From Frankiales bacterium (lineage in GTDB: Bacteria > Actinomycetota > Actinomycetes > S36-B12 > CAIYMF01): a stretch of 64,000 nucleotides of DNA. Of this stretch, positions 8,372 to 17,487 are shown one piece after another; the first letter of the stretch is position 1, and each line of letters opens with the position of its first letter. The position numbers were made by a program, and so were the translations under genes. The notes beneath the pieces were generated by a model, which saw only the letters and a program-made list of their open reading frames with translations, searched no databases and was not told the origin of the DNA. The stretch covers positions 62,001 through 126,000 of the forward strand of contig WGLY01000001.1 in NCBI GenBank assembly GCA_016125335.1. The letters run 5' to 3'.

Positions 8372-9486
8372 GGGTCCTGGTGCCGGCCTGGTCGTTCCAG
8401 CCGGTCGGCGGCGTCGAGGTGGGGGTGCTCCAGGCCTCGCGCGCCCTCGCCGAGCGCGGCCACGAGATCCGCGTGTTCTTCGAGGTCGACGGCCCGCTGC
8501 GCGCGCAGTGGGAGCAGTTCGCCGAGGTGCACCAGGTCGCCTCGATGGAGCCGCTCAAGCCGTTCTCGATGACCCGGTCGTCGATGCAGGCCTCCCGCGC
8601 CGTGTGGAACCGGCCGGCCGACGTGCTGTGGCTGAACCGGCCGGAGTACATCGCGTGGGCGCAGGTGGTCAGCCGCGCGGCGGGCGCCCGCCTGCTCGTC
8701 CACTTCCACCACAAGCTGCGATGGCACCTGCCCGCGGTGCTGAAGTCCGGCGTCCCGCACTACCTCGCGGTGTCGGAGTACCTCAAGTCCGTCTACGTCG
8801 AGGACGGCGTGCCGGCCGAGCGGCTCGAGGTCCTGCACAACGCCGTCGCGGCCGACGACTACCCCCCGGGCGACGTCGCCGCCATGCGCGCCGCTCGGGA
8901 GGCCCTCGGCCTGCCCCAGGACGTGCGGATCGCGCTGTACTACGGCCGGCTCGACCCCATCAAGGGCGTCGACGTGCTCTTCGACGCGTGGCGCCGGCTG
9001 GCCCCCGATCCGTCGCACGCGCGCCTGGTCGTGATGGGCAGCAACCCGGACCCCCAGCGTGACCTCGCCATCCGCGCGAACCAGCCGCCCGACGTCATCT
9101 GGCTCGACCCGCGTGCCGACGTCGTCCCCGTGCTGCACGCCGCCGACCTCGTGGTCGCGCCGTCGGTGTGGGAGGAGCCGTTCGGCCGCGTGCTCATCGA
9201 GGCGATGTCGACCGCCCGCCCCGTGATCGGGTCGCGGTCCGGCGGCATGCCCGAGATCCTCTGCGGCCCGATGTCCGACCTGCTGGTGGACAAGAGCGAT
9301 CCGGCCGGCCTGGCCGAGCGGATCTCGCAGTACCTCGACTGGCGCGAGCAGCGTCCCGGGCTGGGGGAGCAGTGCGCGGCCTGGGTGGGCGAGCGCTTCT
9401 CCTTCGACCGCATGGTCGACGGGCTCGAAGGCGCCCTCGTCACGACCGAGGCGGCCTCGCGCCCCCGGGTCTCGCGGCGCGGCTGA
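8368..9486 (+). CDS. Family 4 glycosyltransferase
   Basis: A 372-residue GT-B fold retaining glycosyltransferase. The N-terminal domain has PVGGVEVGV; the C-terminal nucleotide-binding domain carries YYGRLDPIKGVD and the EX7E-type motif EEPFGRVLIEAM. The start ATG at 8368 overlaps the flippase stop. It is the last gene of the plus-strand glycosyltransferase-flippase operon and converges, with only a 10-base gap, on the second flippase gene. Confidence 0.88.
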   Translation: MRVLVPAWSFQPVGGVEVGVLQASRALAERGHEIRVFFEVDGPLRAQWEQFAEVHQVASMEPLKPFSMTRSSMQASRAVWNRPADVLWLNRPEYIAWAQVVSRAAGARLLVHFHHKLRWHLPAVLKSGVPHYLAVSEYLKSVYVEDGVPAERLEVLHNAVAADDYPPGDVAAMRAAREALGLPQDVRIALYYGRLDPIKGVDVLFDAWRRLAPDPSHARLVVMGSNPDPQRDLAIRANQPPDVIWLDPRADVVPVLHAADLVVAPSVWEEPFGRVLIEAMSTARPVIGSRSGGMPEILCGPMSDLLVDKSDPAGLAERISQYLDWREQRPGLGEQCAAWVGERFSFDRMVDGLEGALVTTEAASRPRVSRRG

Positions 9487-9496
9487 GCCCGCAGCG

Positions 9497-10822
9497 TCAG
9501 GCGGCGCGCGCCCGTCGCCCGGCGAGCACGCCGAGCAGCCCCACGAGGCCGCCCACGACGTTGGCCAGGCCCCACGCGCAGGCGACCCACAGCAGCTCGT
9601 GCTCGTCGGCCATCAGCGCGAGGCCGAGCGCCACGACGCAGAACGCGGCGTTGGCCGCGGTGAGCCAGCCCAGCTGCGCGGTGATCTTGAGCAGGACGCC
9701 GGACCACGAGTTGAAGGCGACGCCGAGCGCCGACACCGAGAGCACGATCAGCAGGGGCCGGCCGCTGTCGGCGTAGGTCGGGCCGAACAGCGAGAGCACG
9801 GGGCCGGACACCAGCGACACGACCAGGATCGCGGGGACCATGAGCGACGCGATCGCGCGGGCCGAGGTGAGTGCCAGCTGGCGCAGGTGCGCGGAGTCGT
9901 GGCTGCCCTCCGCGAAGGTCGACTGCCCCACGGCGAACCCGATGGCGTTGATCAGGTTCGCGATCTGGAAGGCCACGAAGTACAGCGCCGCGTCCACCGG
10001 CCCGAACGCCCGCAGGACCACGAGCGGCAGCACGAGCTGAGGCACGAGGTTGAGCGCGCCGGCGAGGTAGGTGCCGCCGGAGTAGCGGTAGGTCTCGCGG
10101 ATGAGGTCGCGCGAGAGGCCGCGGTGGATCCGGATGCCCAGCCGGCGCTGGATCAGCCAGATGCTGGCGACGGCGGCGACCGTGGCCGCGAGGGTGTGCG
10201 AGAGGAAGATCCCGAACGCGCCCACCGCGACGAGCAGCACGGGCAGCGCCACGCGCACGACGCCCATGAGCACGCCGTCGACGAGCAGGTTGTACTCGGT
10301 CCGGCGACGGGCCACGAACACCGAGTCGGTGAGCAGGTTGACGCTCGCGCCCGCGGTCAGCAGGACGAACAGCGGCGCGCGCCATGACGTGTCGAGGACG
10401 TGCCGCAGGTCCGGGGCGGCCCGCGGGAGCACCAGGCCGCCCACGACCGCGATGAGCGCCCCGGCCAGGGCGACCACCACGAGGGCGGTGCCGACGAGCC
10501 GGCCCGGGTCGGCGCTCGAGGGCAGGAACCGGATGAGGGTGGAGTTGAAGCCCAGGAGGCTGAAGTACGTGAACAGGCTCACCGCCGACAGCAGCGCGCT
10601 CGCCTCGCCCACCTCGGTGGGGGAGTACAGCCGCGCGGCCTCCACCCAGAACACGAAGCCGGCGGCGGCGGACACCGCCGTGGTGGCCATGAGGTAGAAC
10701 GAGTTGCGCATGAGGTGGCTGCGCTCGCCGAGGCGGAGCCACCGCGCCAGCGGTAGCCCCCCTCCGCGCGCGCGGGCGTCCGGGTCGGTCGTCCCGGGCT
10801 CAGCCTCGGCCACGCCCACCAC
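9497..10822 (-). CDS. Second Wzx-like flippase
   Basis: A 441-residue protein with a ~35-residue hydrophilic N-terminus followed by about 12 hydrophobic spans. FVFWVEAARLYSPTEVGEAS resembles the same N-terminal block seen in the flippase at 7034, so the two are paralogues of the polysaccharide-exporter (MOP) family. It is the most downstream gene of a minus-strand series: P-loop kinase, APH-like kinase, deacetylase, glycosyltransferase, flippase, with a 9-base gap to the glycosyltransferase. It likely exports the product those genes build. Confidence 0.85.
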   Translation of the reverse strand: MVGVAEAEPGTTDPDARARGGGLPLARWLRLGERSHLMRNSFYLMATTAVSAAAGFVFWVEAARLYSPTEVGEASALLSAVSLFTYFSLLGFNSTLIRFLPSSADPGRLVGTALVVVALAGALIAVVGGLVLPRAAPDLRHVLDTSWRAPLFVLLTAGASVNLLTDSVFVARRRTEYNLLVDGVLMGVVRVALPVLLVAVGAFGIFLSHTLAATVAAVASIWLIQRRLGIRIHRGLSRDLIRETYRYSGGTYLAGALNLVPQLVLPLVVLRAFGPVDAALYFVAFQIANLINAIGFAVGQSTFAEGSHDSAHLRQLALTSARAIASLMVPAILVVSLVSGPVLSLFGPTYADSGRPLLIVLSVSALGVAFNSWSGVLLKITAQLGWLTAANAAFCVVALGLALMADEHELLWVACAWGLANVVGGLVGLLGVLAGRRARAA

Positions 10823-10831
10823 GGTAACGAG

Positions 10832-12184
10832 TCACGACGTGGCCGCCGGGGTCCGCTGCTCGCGACCGTCCGCTGAGCCGGTGCGGGCCGCGCCCAGGGC
10901 GCGCACCCGACGTCGGCTGACGAGGTACGCGGCAGGCCCGCACACGATGCCGGCGACCTCCCGCACCATGAGCCCGCGCGGGTAGCCCGTCCGCTTCCCC
11001 GCGTTCTTGGGGGAGTCGCCCGACAGCACGTACGACATCCCCGTGGGGACGGCGCGCAGCACCGCGCGCAGCTCGGACCGGGAGGCCAGCGCGCGGCGCG
11101 TGATCATGGCGCTGATGCCCAGGCCGTAGCCGAACACCTGGCGCGCCAGCGCCGCGGAGTCGGGCGCGTACTCGTGCCGCACGAGCGCCGCGGGCTGGTA
11201 GCGCAGCCGGTAGCCCGCGAACAGCACGGACAGGTAGGCGCTGAGGTCCTCGCCGCCCCGCGCGGCGGTGGCCGGGCCGAGGTCGACGGGGAAGCCGCCG
11301 AGCTCGAGCAGCACGTCGCGCCGGAACGCCGAGCACGCGCCGGACCCGAACATCCCGGCGGTGTAGGGGAACAGCGGCCCGTGGTCGGTGTCGGTCAGGG
11401 CGAACACGCGCGGCGCGAAGCCCTTGGAGAACCCGCCGAACTTCTCGAACGTGCGCTGCTCCTCGGTGTCGAGGGACGCCGGCAGGATCAGCCCGGTCAC
11501 GCACGCGGTGCCGTCGTCGGCGAGCAGCTCGACGACGAGGTTGGCGACCCAGTCCGGGTCGGCGTCGACGTCGTCGTCGGTGAACGCGACGTACTCGCCG
11601 CGGGCGGCGCGCAGACCGGTGTTGCGGGCGCGCGACGCGCCGCGCTCCGGCTCCTCGAGCAGGCGCACCCGAGGGTCGCCGACCGAGTCGATGGCCTCCC
11701 GCGCCCCCGGGGTCGAGGGGCTGTTGTCGACCACCACGATCTCCAGCTGCGGCCAGGTCTGGGCCGTCAGCGTGCGCAGCGTGCGGGCGAGCCGCTCGGG
11801 CCGTCGGAAGGTCGCGAGCACCACGCTCACCAGCGGGGTCCCGGTGCCCAGCGCGTCGAGCCGCGCGGACCAGGTGCAGTCGGGAGGGTCGGCACGCAGG
11901 TCAACGTCGGCCGCGGCCAGGCCGTCGGCCTCGAGGTGCGCGTCGAGGGCGGCGCCAAGGCGCCGGCGCACCTCGCGCTGCACGTCGTCCGCCGCGGCCC
12001 GGCCGTCGCGGCACGGGACCACGACTTCGCCGACGGGGTGCCCGTGCACGCGCACCAGCAGGCGCACGGCCTCGTAGGGCTCGCCCGACGCGTTCGCCGC
12101 GGGCACGACGACGTCGTCGTGGACGGCGTCGCCCACGAGGTCGACCGTGGCCAGCCACACCGGGCCGTCGGGCAGCTCAGGCAT
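10832..12184 (-). CDS. Family 2 glycosyltransferase with extra N-terminal domain
   Basis: A 450-residue protein. Residues 1-115 form an acidic domain I do not recognise; the GT2 fold begins at about 117 with VSVVLATFRRPERL, followed by the VVDNS strand and the metal-binding DDD at 203-205. GGEDLSAY provides the acceptor-side acidic residues. The frame runs open further upstream, but the ATG at 12184 is inside the end of the deacetylase gene (8-base overlap) and fits an operon. A C-terminal hydrophobic stretch may contact the membrane. Confidence 0.85.
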   Translation of the reverse strand: MPELPDGPVWLATVDLVGDAVHDDVVVPAANASGEPYEAVRLLVRVHGHPVGEVVVPCRDGRAAADDVQREVRRRLGAALDAHLEADGLAAADVDLRADPPDCTWSARLDALGTGTPLVSVVLATFRRPERLARTLRTLTAQTWPQLEIVVVDNSPSTPGAREAIDSVGDPRVRLLEEPERGASRARNTGLRAARGEYVAFTDDDVDADPDWVANLVVELLADDGTACVTGLILPASLDTEEQRTFEKFGGFSKGFAPRVFALTDTDHGPLFPYTAGMFGSGACSAFRRDVLLELGGFPVDLGPATAARGGEDLSAYLSVLFAGYRLRYQPAALVRHEYAPDSAALARQVFGYGLGISAMITRRALASRSELRAVLRAVPTGMSYVLSGDSPKNAGKRTGYPRGLMVREVAGIVCGPAAYLVSRRRVRALGAARTGSADGREQRTPAATS

Positions 12185-12989
12185 GGGCCCCCACCCTCGA
12201 CCGGGCGCGTCGGTAGTAGCGGAATCCCTTGGTGCGCAGGCGCTCGCGCTTCCACGCGATCGGGGCTCCGGTGCCCTCGAGGTACTGCGCCAGCTCGTCG
12301 TCTCCCGTCGTCCGCGTGATGGTGACGCGGGCGATGGCGAACACGTCGTCGTGCGGGTGGGAGAGGGCGTTCTTGACCCCGCAGGCGGAGGCGAAGCCGG
12401 CCTCGACGACGGCGGAGCGGACCGACCGGTCGTGGTGGCCGTGCGGGTACGCGAACGAGGTGCACGGGCGGGCCAGGCGCTGCTCGACGTCGTCGCGGGA
12501 GCCGGCGACCTCGTCGAGGAGACGGGACCGGGGCAGCACGTCGAGCTGGGGATGGGTGCGGCTGTGCGCTCCGACCTGGACCCACTCCGGCAGCGCGGCG
12601 AGGTCGGCCCAGCGCACGCGGCCCGGCGTCCCCGCCTCGCCCGTCGTGACGTACACGGTGGCGGCCGCGACGCCGGCACGTGCCAGGGAGTCGACGGCGC
12701 GGGGGAACTCGGGGTAGCCGTCGTCGAAGGTCACCAGCACCGGTCGCGACGGCATCGGCGCGCGGCCCGCGAGCGCGTCGGCGTAATGGTCGACGGTCAG
12801 CGGGTCGCGCCCGGAGGCGGCGACGGCACGCATGTGCCGAAGGAACGTCGCATGGTCGACGGCGTAGGGATCGCCGGGCTCGTCGGTGACGTCGTGGTAG
12901 AGCAGCACGGGCACGGCCGTCGCGGCGCCGGGGGCGCTGCGCACCGCGCGCGGGTACGCCGAACCAGCGCCCGCGTGCTCCCCAGCCAC
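12177..12989 (-). CDS. Polysaccharide deacetylase (NodB domain)
   Basis: A 270-residue carbohydrate esterase family 4 protein that removes N- or O-acetyl groups from a polysaccharide or its precursor. The motif LVTFDDGYPEF gives the catalytic Asp pair (89-90) and VGAHSRTHPQL gives the zinc-binding His142 and His146. VPVLLYHDV at the N-terminus is typical of the PgaB/NodB-like subgroup. The start is taken as the GTG at 12987-12989. No signal peptide is evident, so either it acts on a cytoplasmic precursor or the true start lies elsewhere. Confidence 0.85.
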   Translation of the reverse strand: MAGEHAGAGSAYPRAVRSAPGAATAVPVLLYHDVTDEPGDPYAVDHATFLRHMRAVAASGRDPLTVDHYADALAGRAPMPSRPVLVTFDDGYPEFPRAVDSLARAGVAAATVYVTTGEAGTPGRVRWADLAALPEWVQVGAHSRTHPQLDVLPRSRLLDEVAGSRDDVEQRLARPCTSFAYPHGHHDRSVRSAVVEAGFASACGVKNALSHPHDDVFAIARVTITRTTGDDELAQYLEGTGAPIAWKRERLRTKGFRYYRRARSRVGAHA

Positions 12990-13080
12990 AGTCGCGAGTC
13001 TAGGTCGGGGCGGGCGTTGATGAACGTCGGCTGAACATCCGATGGCGCCAGGGGATCGGGGCCGTCGCCGTGCCCTCGCG

Positions 13081-14169
13081 TCACACGATGCGTAGCACGC
13101 GATGCACATTGCGTAGCTCCCAGGCGCGCACCGAGTGGGCGACGTAGCGCCTCTGCTGAAGCGAGATCGCGGCGACGTGCCGCAACCAGGCGAGCAGCAC
13201 CAGGTCCTCGTCGGCCGGTCCCCCGTCGGGCAGGCACCACCGGCTGCGGTCCAGCAGGGCGCGCTCGTGGGCGTCCCATGACGCCCGGCCCCGGACGACG
13301 TCGGCGACGACCTGACCGGTCTCCTGACCGGAGACGGCGCGGCGGTGGTGCAGCAGCAGGTGCAGGACGTCGAGCAGCGGCAGGTCGGGCGAGGCCGCGA
13401 GGTCCCAGTCGACGACGCCGGTGACCGCTCGGGTGGACGGGTCCACGAGCAGGTTGCCCGACCACAGGTCGCCGTGCACCCAGCCCGCCTCGACCACGAC
13501 GCCGCGCAGCGCTGCGCGCAGCCGCTCGCGGAGGGCGGCGATCCGCGACGTCGGCGCCAGCAGGTGCCACCGCGCCGCACCCTGGGCGAGCACGTCCAGG
13601 GGGGCGTCCACCCACGCGTGCAGCTGGTCGTCGTCGCAGACGATGCGGGTGGCGGTGGCCTGGTGCAGCGACGTGAGGAGCCCGACCGTCGTCCCCGACA
13701 CGGCGGCCCAGGCCTCCGCGTCGGTCTCGAGCGTGTCCGCGGGGACGCCGGGGACCAGCGCGTCGACCGCGTAGGCGCTGCCGGACACCGTGCCGGCCGC
13801 GAGGCGGCGGGGGAGCGCGGCGGCGATGGGTGCGGGCAGCTTCGCGGCCGCGAGCTCGTGCAGCACACGGGTCTCGTGGGGCAGCCGGGCCGCCCCGCTC
13901 GGTGAGATCCGCAGCAGCGCCACGGGTTGCCCGCCGGGCGGCCCGAGGCGCACCACGGCAGTGCCCGTGCTCGTCCAGTCCGCGTCGAGGACCTCCCAGC
14001 CGCCGGCGCGCGGATCGGCCTGCGGGACGGCGGCCAGCGCCGACGGCACCAGTCCGAGCGCGGCGTCGAGGGCGGCGCGCGCGCGGGACGACCAGGGCCG
14101 CACCGGCGTGGCGGGTCCACTCGCGGGGTCGGCGTCCGCGAGGTAGGCCGGGGGCTCGGGCCGGATCAC
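13081..14169 (-). CDS. Aminoglycoside-phosphotransferase-like kinase
   Basis: A 362-residue protein with the protein-kinase-like APH fold. HGDLWSGN (232-239) is the catalytic loop and VDWD (253-256) supplies the metal-binding aspartates. The first ~60 residues are an extra proline-rich leader. Its GTG start overlaps the stop of the P-loop kinase gene upstream (GTGA), so the pair is coupled. In this setting it more likely phosphorylates a sugar, lipid carrier head group or other biosynthetic intermediate than an antibiotic. The substrate cannot be read from sequence. Confidence 0.75.
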   Translation of the reverse strand: MIRPEPPAYLADADPASGPATPVRPWSSRARAALDAALGLVPSALAAVPQADPRAGGWEVLDADWTSTGTAVVRLGPPGGQPVALLRISPSGAARLPHETRVLHELAAAKLPAPIAAALPRRLAAGTVSGSAYAVDALVPGVPADTLETDAEAWAAVSGTTVGLLTSLHQATATRIVCDDDQLHAWVDAPLDVLAQGAARWHLLAPTSRIAALRERLRAALRGVVVEAGWVHGDLWSGNLLVDPSTRAVTGVVDWDLAASPDLPLLDVLHLLLHHRRAVSGQETGQVVADVVRGRASWDAHERALLDRSRWCLPDGGPADEDLVLLAWLRHVAAISLQQRRYVAHSVRAWELRNVHRVLRIV

Positions 14170-15473
14170 CGGGCCGCACCGAGCGGCTCGCCGTCCGCTG
14201 GCGCGGGCGGCACCGGACGCACGGGGCCCGACGGCAGGGCGCGCCAGCGGGCGAGCGTGCGGTCCCACAGGGTCGCGAGCACCTCGGTGCGGACCTCGGC
14301 CGCGGGTCGCGCGGCGTCGACCACGACGGCGCGCGGGATGACCGAGCCGAGCAGCCGGTACTCGGCCTCCTCGCGGCGCGCCGACTCCAGCGAGTCCTCG
14401 GGCTTGCGCTCGTGCGCGACCTCGGCCGGCAGCGTCAGCACGACGACGACGTCGGCGTCCGGCACGCTGCGCGCCAGCACCGAGAAGTACGCGCGCTTGA
14501 GGGTGACCAGGGGCGGCGCCGGCGGGATGCGGGCGTCGTGCACGTAGCGGTCGTAGACGACGAGCCGCCCGCGCAGCCGCGACGAGGTGCCGCGCAGCCA
14601 GCGCGACCACGCCGTGGGCACCCGGAGCAGCGGCGCCACGACGGGGTGCTCGCGCACGCTGCCGTCGCCGCTCTTCCACAGGCCCATGTAGACGCTGTCG
14701 ACCGGCAGGGGCCAGGACTCCTCGATCGCGCGGCGCAGCGTGGACTTGCCGGCGCCGTTGGGACCGAGGAGCGCGACGCTGACCCCGTAGCGGCGCGGCA
14801 GCAGGGCGGGCGCGCGGAGGCGGCGGCGCGCGCGGGCCGCGACGTCGGCGCGCCGCTGGCGCGGCGAGCGGTCGCGCCGCCACCACTCGGCGAGCTGCGG
14901 TGCGAGCGTGGTCAGCGCGCCCCACTCGCCACGCTCCGCGCTCGTGCGCACACGGTGCGCCGACCACGCCGGCGGGGCGTGGGCCGTCACGACACGCCCG
15001 AGCTCACCGTCGTCGACGGCGCCGGGCGCCAGCGACCGCAGCCGCTCGCGGTACTTGTCGGGCACGGCGCCGGTGTCGAGCAGGCAGTGCAGCACGAGCA
15101 GCCAGAACTCGTCGTCCGCGCCGGGCAGGCGCACGCCGTCCTCGCCGCGGGTGCGACCCAGGACGGTCGCCGTGTGCCCCGTGGCGAGCCCGTGCCCGAA
15201 GACGATCCGGTCGGTCACCTCGAGCAGGAGGAACCGTCCCGTCGGGCGGTCGAGAGCCATCATCAGCAGCGTCGGCGCGCTGTCCCACCCGGGAACCGGG
15301 ACGAAGCCGTGCTCCTGCGCGATGCGTTGGAACGTAAGGAGATCCGAGGGTGACACCAGGACGTCGACGTCGCCCGTGGGTGCCTCGGGGACAGCGGGGA
15401 GGCGCAGCAGGCACCAGCGCACGCCGTCGGTGTCGAGGTGGGCGAACAGGTCGCCGAGGAGTGGATGGATCAC
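14166..15473 (-). CDS. P-loop kinase with nucleotidyltransferase-like N-terminus
   Basis: A 435-residue two-part protein. The N-terminal ~200 residues include TGDVDVLVSPSDL (33-45), the acidic pair pattern of nucleotidyltransferase folds. The C-terminal half has a P-loop, GPNGAGKS, at 237-244 and a thymidylate-kinase-like layout with YDRYVHD as the second acidic motif. Such fusions occur in polysaccharide loci of actinobacteria with no assigned reaction, to my knowledge. It is the first gene of the minus-strand operon ending at the second flippase and is divergent from the secreted repeat protein at 15780. Confidence 0.7.
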   Translation of the reverse strand: MIHPLLGDLFAHLDTDGVRWCLLRLPAVPEAPTGDVDVLVSPSDLLTFQRIAQEHGFVPVPGWDSAPTLLMMALDRPTGRFLLLEVTDRIVFGHGLATGHTATVLGRTRGEDGVRLPGADDEFWLLVLHCLLDTGAVPDKYRERLRSLAPGAVDDGELGRVVTAHAPPAWSAHRVRTSAERGEWGALTTLAPQLAEWWRRDRSPRQRRADVAARARRRLRAPALLPRRYGVSVALLGPNGAGKSTLRRAIEESWPLPVDSVYMGLWKSGDGSVREHPVVAPLLRVPTAWSRWLRGTSSRLRGRLVVYDRYVHDARIPPAPPLVTLKRAYFSVLARSVPDADVVVVLTLPAEVAHERKPEDSLESARREEAEYRLLGSVIPRAVVVDAARPAAEVRTEVLATLWDRTLARWRALPSGPVRPVPPAPADGEPLGAAR

Positions 15474-15779
15474 CGCTGCCGGCCCGGTGGGCCCGGGTGG
15501 CGCGACGGCTGCCCGGTCGCCATCGTCGGCACCCCCCTCGTGTGCGCTGCAAGCGCGGTCAGTGTGTCAGCACCGGTGGGCCGGTCGCGCGCGGAGCGGG
15601 CGGTCGGGCGGGTGGGTGGGTGGCACGGTCGTGCCGGGGACCGTACTGCCCGGTCGGACGGTGGCGCATCGTCACGTCGGACGACCCGTGCACGGGCGTC
15701 GCGGGCATACGCTGGCTGCGTACGGCGACGGGCGGGCATCCGACGTCGTACGAACGGGCAGGGGAACCGGGGTGTCAGC
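15474..15779. promoter_or_regulatory. Divergent intergenic region
   Basis: These 306 bases separate the divergent P-loop kinase and secreted repeat protein genes and must hold both promoters. CATACGCT around 15706-15713 could be an extended -10 for the plus-strand gene; the -35 side is not clear. No small gene with coding bias is seen. Confidence 0.35.
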
Positions 15780-17468
15780 ATGAACGAGCTGCGGGTCGAA
15801 GGTCACCGGGCGTCACGTCCTCCGCGTCATCTCGCGCCGCCCCCGGGTCCGCGTCACGCCGGTCGTCCCGTCTCCGTGCTGCGCCACGTCGCCGCCGTCG
15901 CCGTGGCGGCCACCGCGATCGGCGGGGTCGGGCTCGCTGCGGCCACCGCCCCCGTGCAGGCCGCCGACCCCGCGCCCGTGGCCGTGGCCTCGGTGGGCAG
16001 CCTCGTGGTGCACACCAACCAGCCGGCCCTGGCGACCGAGACCGTGTCCGTGGCCCCGCACGGCGTCGGGAACCTCCTCGCCGTGGCCGTGGAGACGAAG
16101 TTCGTGGGCACGCCCGCCTTCACCGGCGCCTCGATCAGCGGCGGCGGTGTCGCGACGTGGCAGAAAGCCTTGGGATTCCTCACGATCGACGGGACGCACG
16201 CCCAGGAGCTGTGGTGGGGCGTCGTCACGACGACCGGCACGCAGCCGCTCACCGTCGCCTACACCGCCGGAGCCACGGCCGGCACCTCCCAGAGCGCGAC
16301 GTCGGTCGACGTCCAGGAGTTCTCCTCCAGCGCGGGCAGCTCCGCCTCGTGGTCGTTCGACGTCGCGGGCAGGGTCGACGACGGCACGACGACGACCGTG
16401 CCGACCTACCCCGCCCTGACGGCCGCCTCGGCCGGCGAGGTCTACGTGGGCTACCTCGCGATCCCCTCGTGGGTCTACCGCGGCAGCACCCCCGGCGTCG
16501 TCTACCAGACCGACGCCCGCGGCAACCAGGTCGTCTACGCGACGTCGGTGTCCGGGACCCTGGCGCCGTCGACGACCGGCCCCTCGCAGACCTTCACCTC
16601 GATCGGGATGCTGCTGCGCGCGGCGGCCGACGCGCCGTCGCCCGGCCCGACGTCGTCGAGCCCCGCCCCGAGCCCGACCACGTCGAGCCCGGCGCCGAGC
16701 CCCACCACCTCGAGCCCGGCCCCGAGCCCGACGACGTCCAGCCCCGCCCCGAGCCCCTCGACGTCGAGCCCGGCACCGAGCCCGAGCACCTCGAGCCCCG
16801 CGCCGCCTCCGGGGCCGGCGACCGTCAGCGCGGTCGGGTCGCTCGTGACGCACACCAACCAGCCATCTCTGGCGACCGAGACCGTGCAGGTGCGCCCTCG
16901 CGCCGCCGGGAACGTCCTGACCCTGGCGATCGAGACCAAGTTCGCCTGGGGCAAGGGATTCCTCGTCTCCTCGGTGAGCGGCGGCGGCGTCACGGCCTGG
17001 CAGCGCGCGTCGGCCTTCTACACCCGTGACGGCACCCACGGCGTCGAGCTGTGGTGGGGCGTCGTCTCCTCGCCCGGCGCCACGTCGCTGACCGTCACCT
17101 ACGGATCCGGCTCGGCGACCGGCAGCTCCCAGAGCGCCACCTCGGTCGACGTGCAGGAGCTCGCGTCCTCGTCGGGAGCCGCCACCGTGTGGTCCCTCGA
17201 CGCGACGGGGCGGGTCGACACCGGGGTGTCCACCTCGAGCCCGACGTACCCCACCCTGGCTCCGACGTCGACGCACGAGGCCTACGTGGGCTACCTCGCG
17301 ATCCCGTCGTGGGTGCGAAAGGGCAGCACCCCCGGTGCCGTGTACCAGACCGACGCGCGCGGCAACCAGGTCGTGCACCTGGTGTCGGTCGACTCGACGG
17401 TGACGCCGTCGACGACCGGGCCGCAGCAGACGTTCACCTCGGCCGGGATGCTCCTGCGCGCCACCTGA
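15780..17468 (+). CDS. Secreted protein with two tandem ~165-residue domains joined by a Pro/Ser/Thr linker
   Basis: A 562-residue exported protein. After a ~35-residue basic region there is a hydrophobic signal segment (VAAVAVAATAIGGVGLAAAT) and an Ala-x-Ala cleavage zone. Two closely similar domains follow, each opening with VGSLV.HTNQP.LATETV and closing with a TFTS.GMLLRA block. Both contain ELWWGVV, SQSATSVDVQE and YVGYLAIPSWV. They are joined by five full copies and one partial copy of a nine-residue SSPAPSPTT-type unit. The domain family is not one I can name; the repeats suggest a beta-rich surface or matrix-binding module. The start is the ATG at 15780. Confidence 0.75.
   Translation: MNELRVEGHRASRPPRHLAPPPGPRHAGRPVSVLRHVAAVAVAATAIGGVGLAAATAPVQAADPAPVAVASVGSLVVHTNQPALATETVSVAPHGVGNLLAVAVETKFVGTPAFTGASISGGGVATWQKALGFLTIDGTHAQELWWGVVTTTGTQPLTVAYTAGATAGTSQSATSVDVQEFSSSAGSSASWSFDVAGRVDDGTTTTVPTYPALTAASAGEVYVGYLAIPSWVYRGSTPGVVYQTDARGNQVVYATSVSGTLAPSTTGPSQTFTSIGMLLRAAADAPSPGPTSSSPAPSPTTSSPAPSPTTSSPAPSPTTSSPAPSPSTSSPAPSPSTSSPAPPPGPATVSAVGSLVTHTNQPSLATETVQVRPRAAGNVLTLAIETKFAWGKGFLVSSVSGGGVTAWQRASAFYTRDGTHGVELWWGVVSSPGATSLTVTYGSGSATGSSQSATSVDVQELASSSGAATVWSLDATGRVDTGVSTSSPTYPTLAPTSTHEAYVGYLAIPSWVRKGSTPGAVYQTDARGNQVVHLVSVDSTVTPSTTGPQQTFTSAGMLLRAT
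16656..16805 (+). repeat. 27-bp tandem repeat encoding the Pro/Ser/Thr linker
   Basis: Units start at 16656, 16683, 16710, 16737, 16764 and 16791, an exact 27-base period, with the last unit incomplete. The frame is kept throughout. The repeat codes for SSPAPSPTT and SSPAPSPST and is likely prone to copy-number change. Confidence 0.9.
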
Positions 17469-17487
17469 TCCCGCGACGGTGCCGCGG

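Noticed and set aside
13081-14169. An aminoglycoside resistance gene
   Set aside because: The fold is APH-like, but the coupling to polysaccharide genes and the extended N-terminus argue for a biosynthetic kinase.
16656-16805. Evenly spaced repeats that could suggest a CRISPR array
   Set aside because: The 27-base period has no spacers and encodes an in-frame Pro/Ser/Thr linker.
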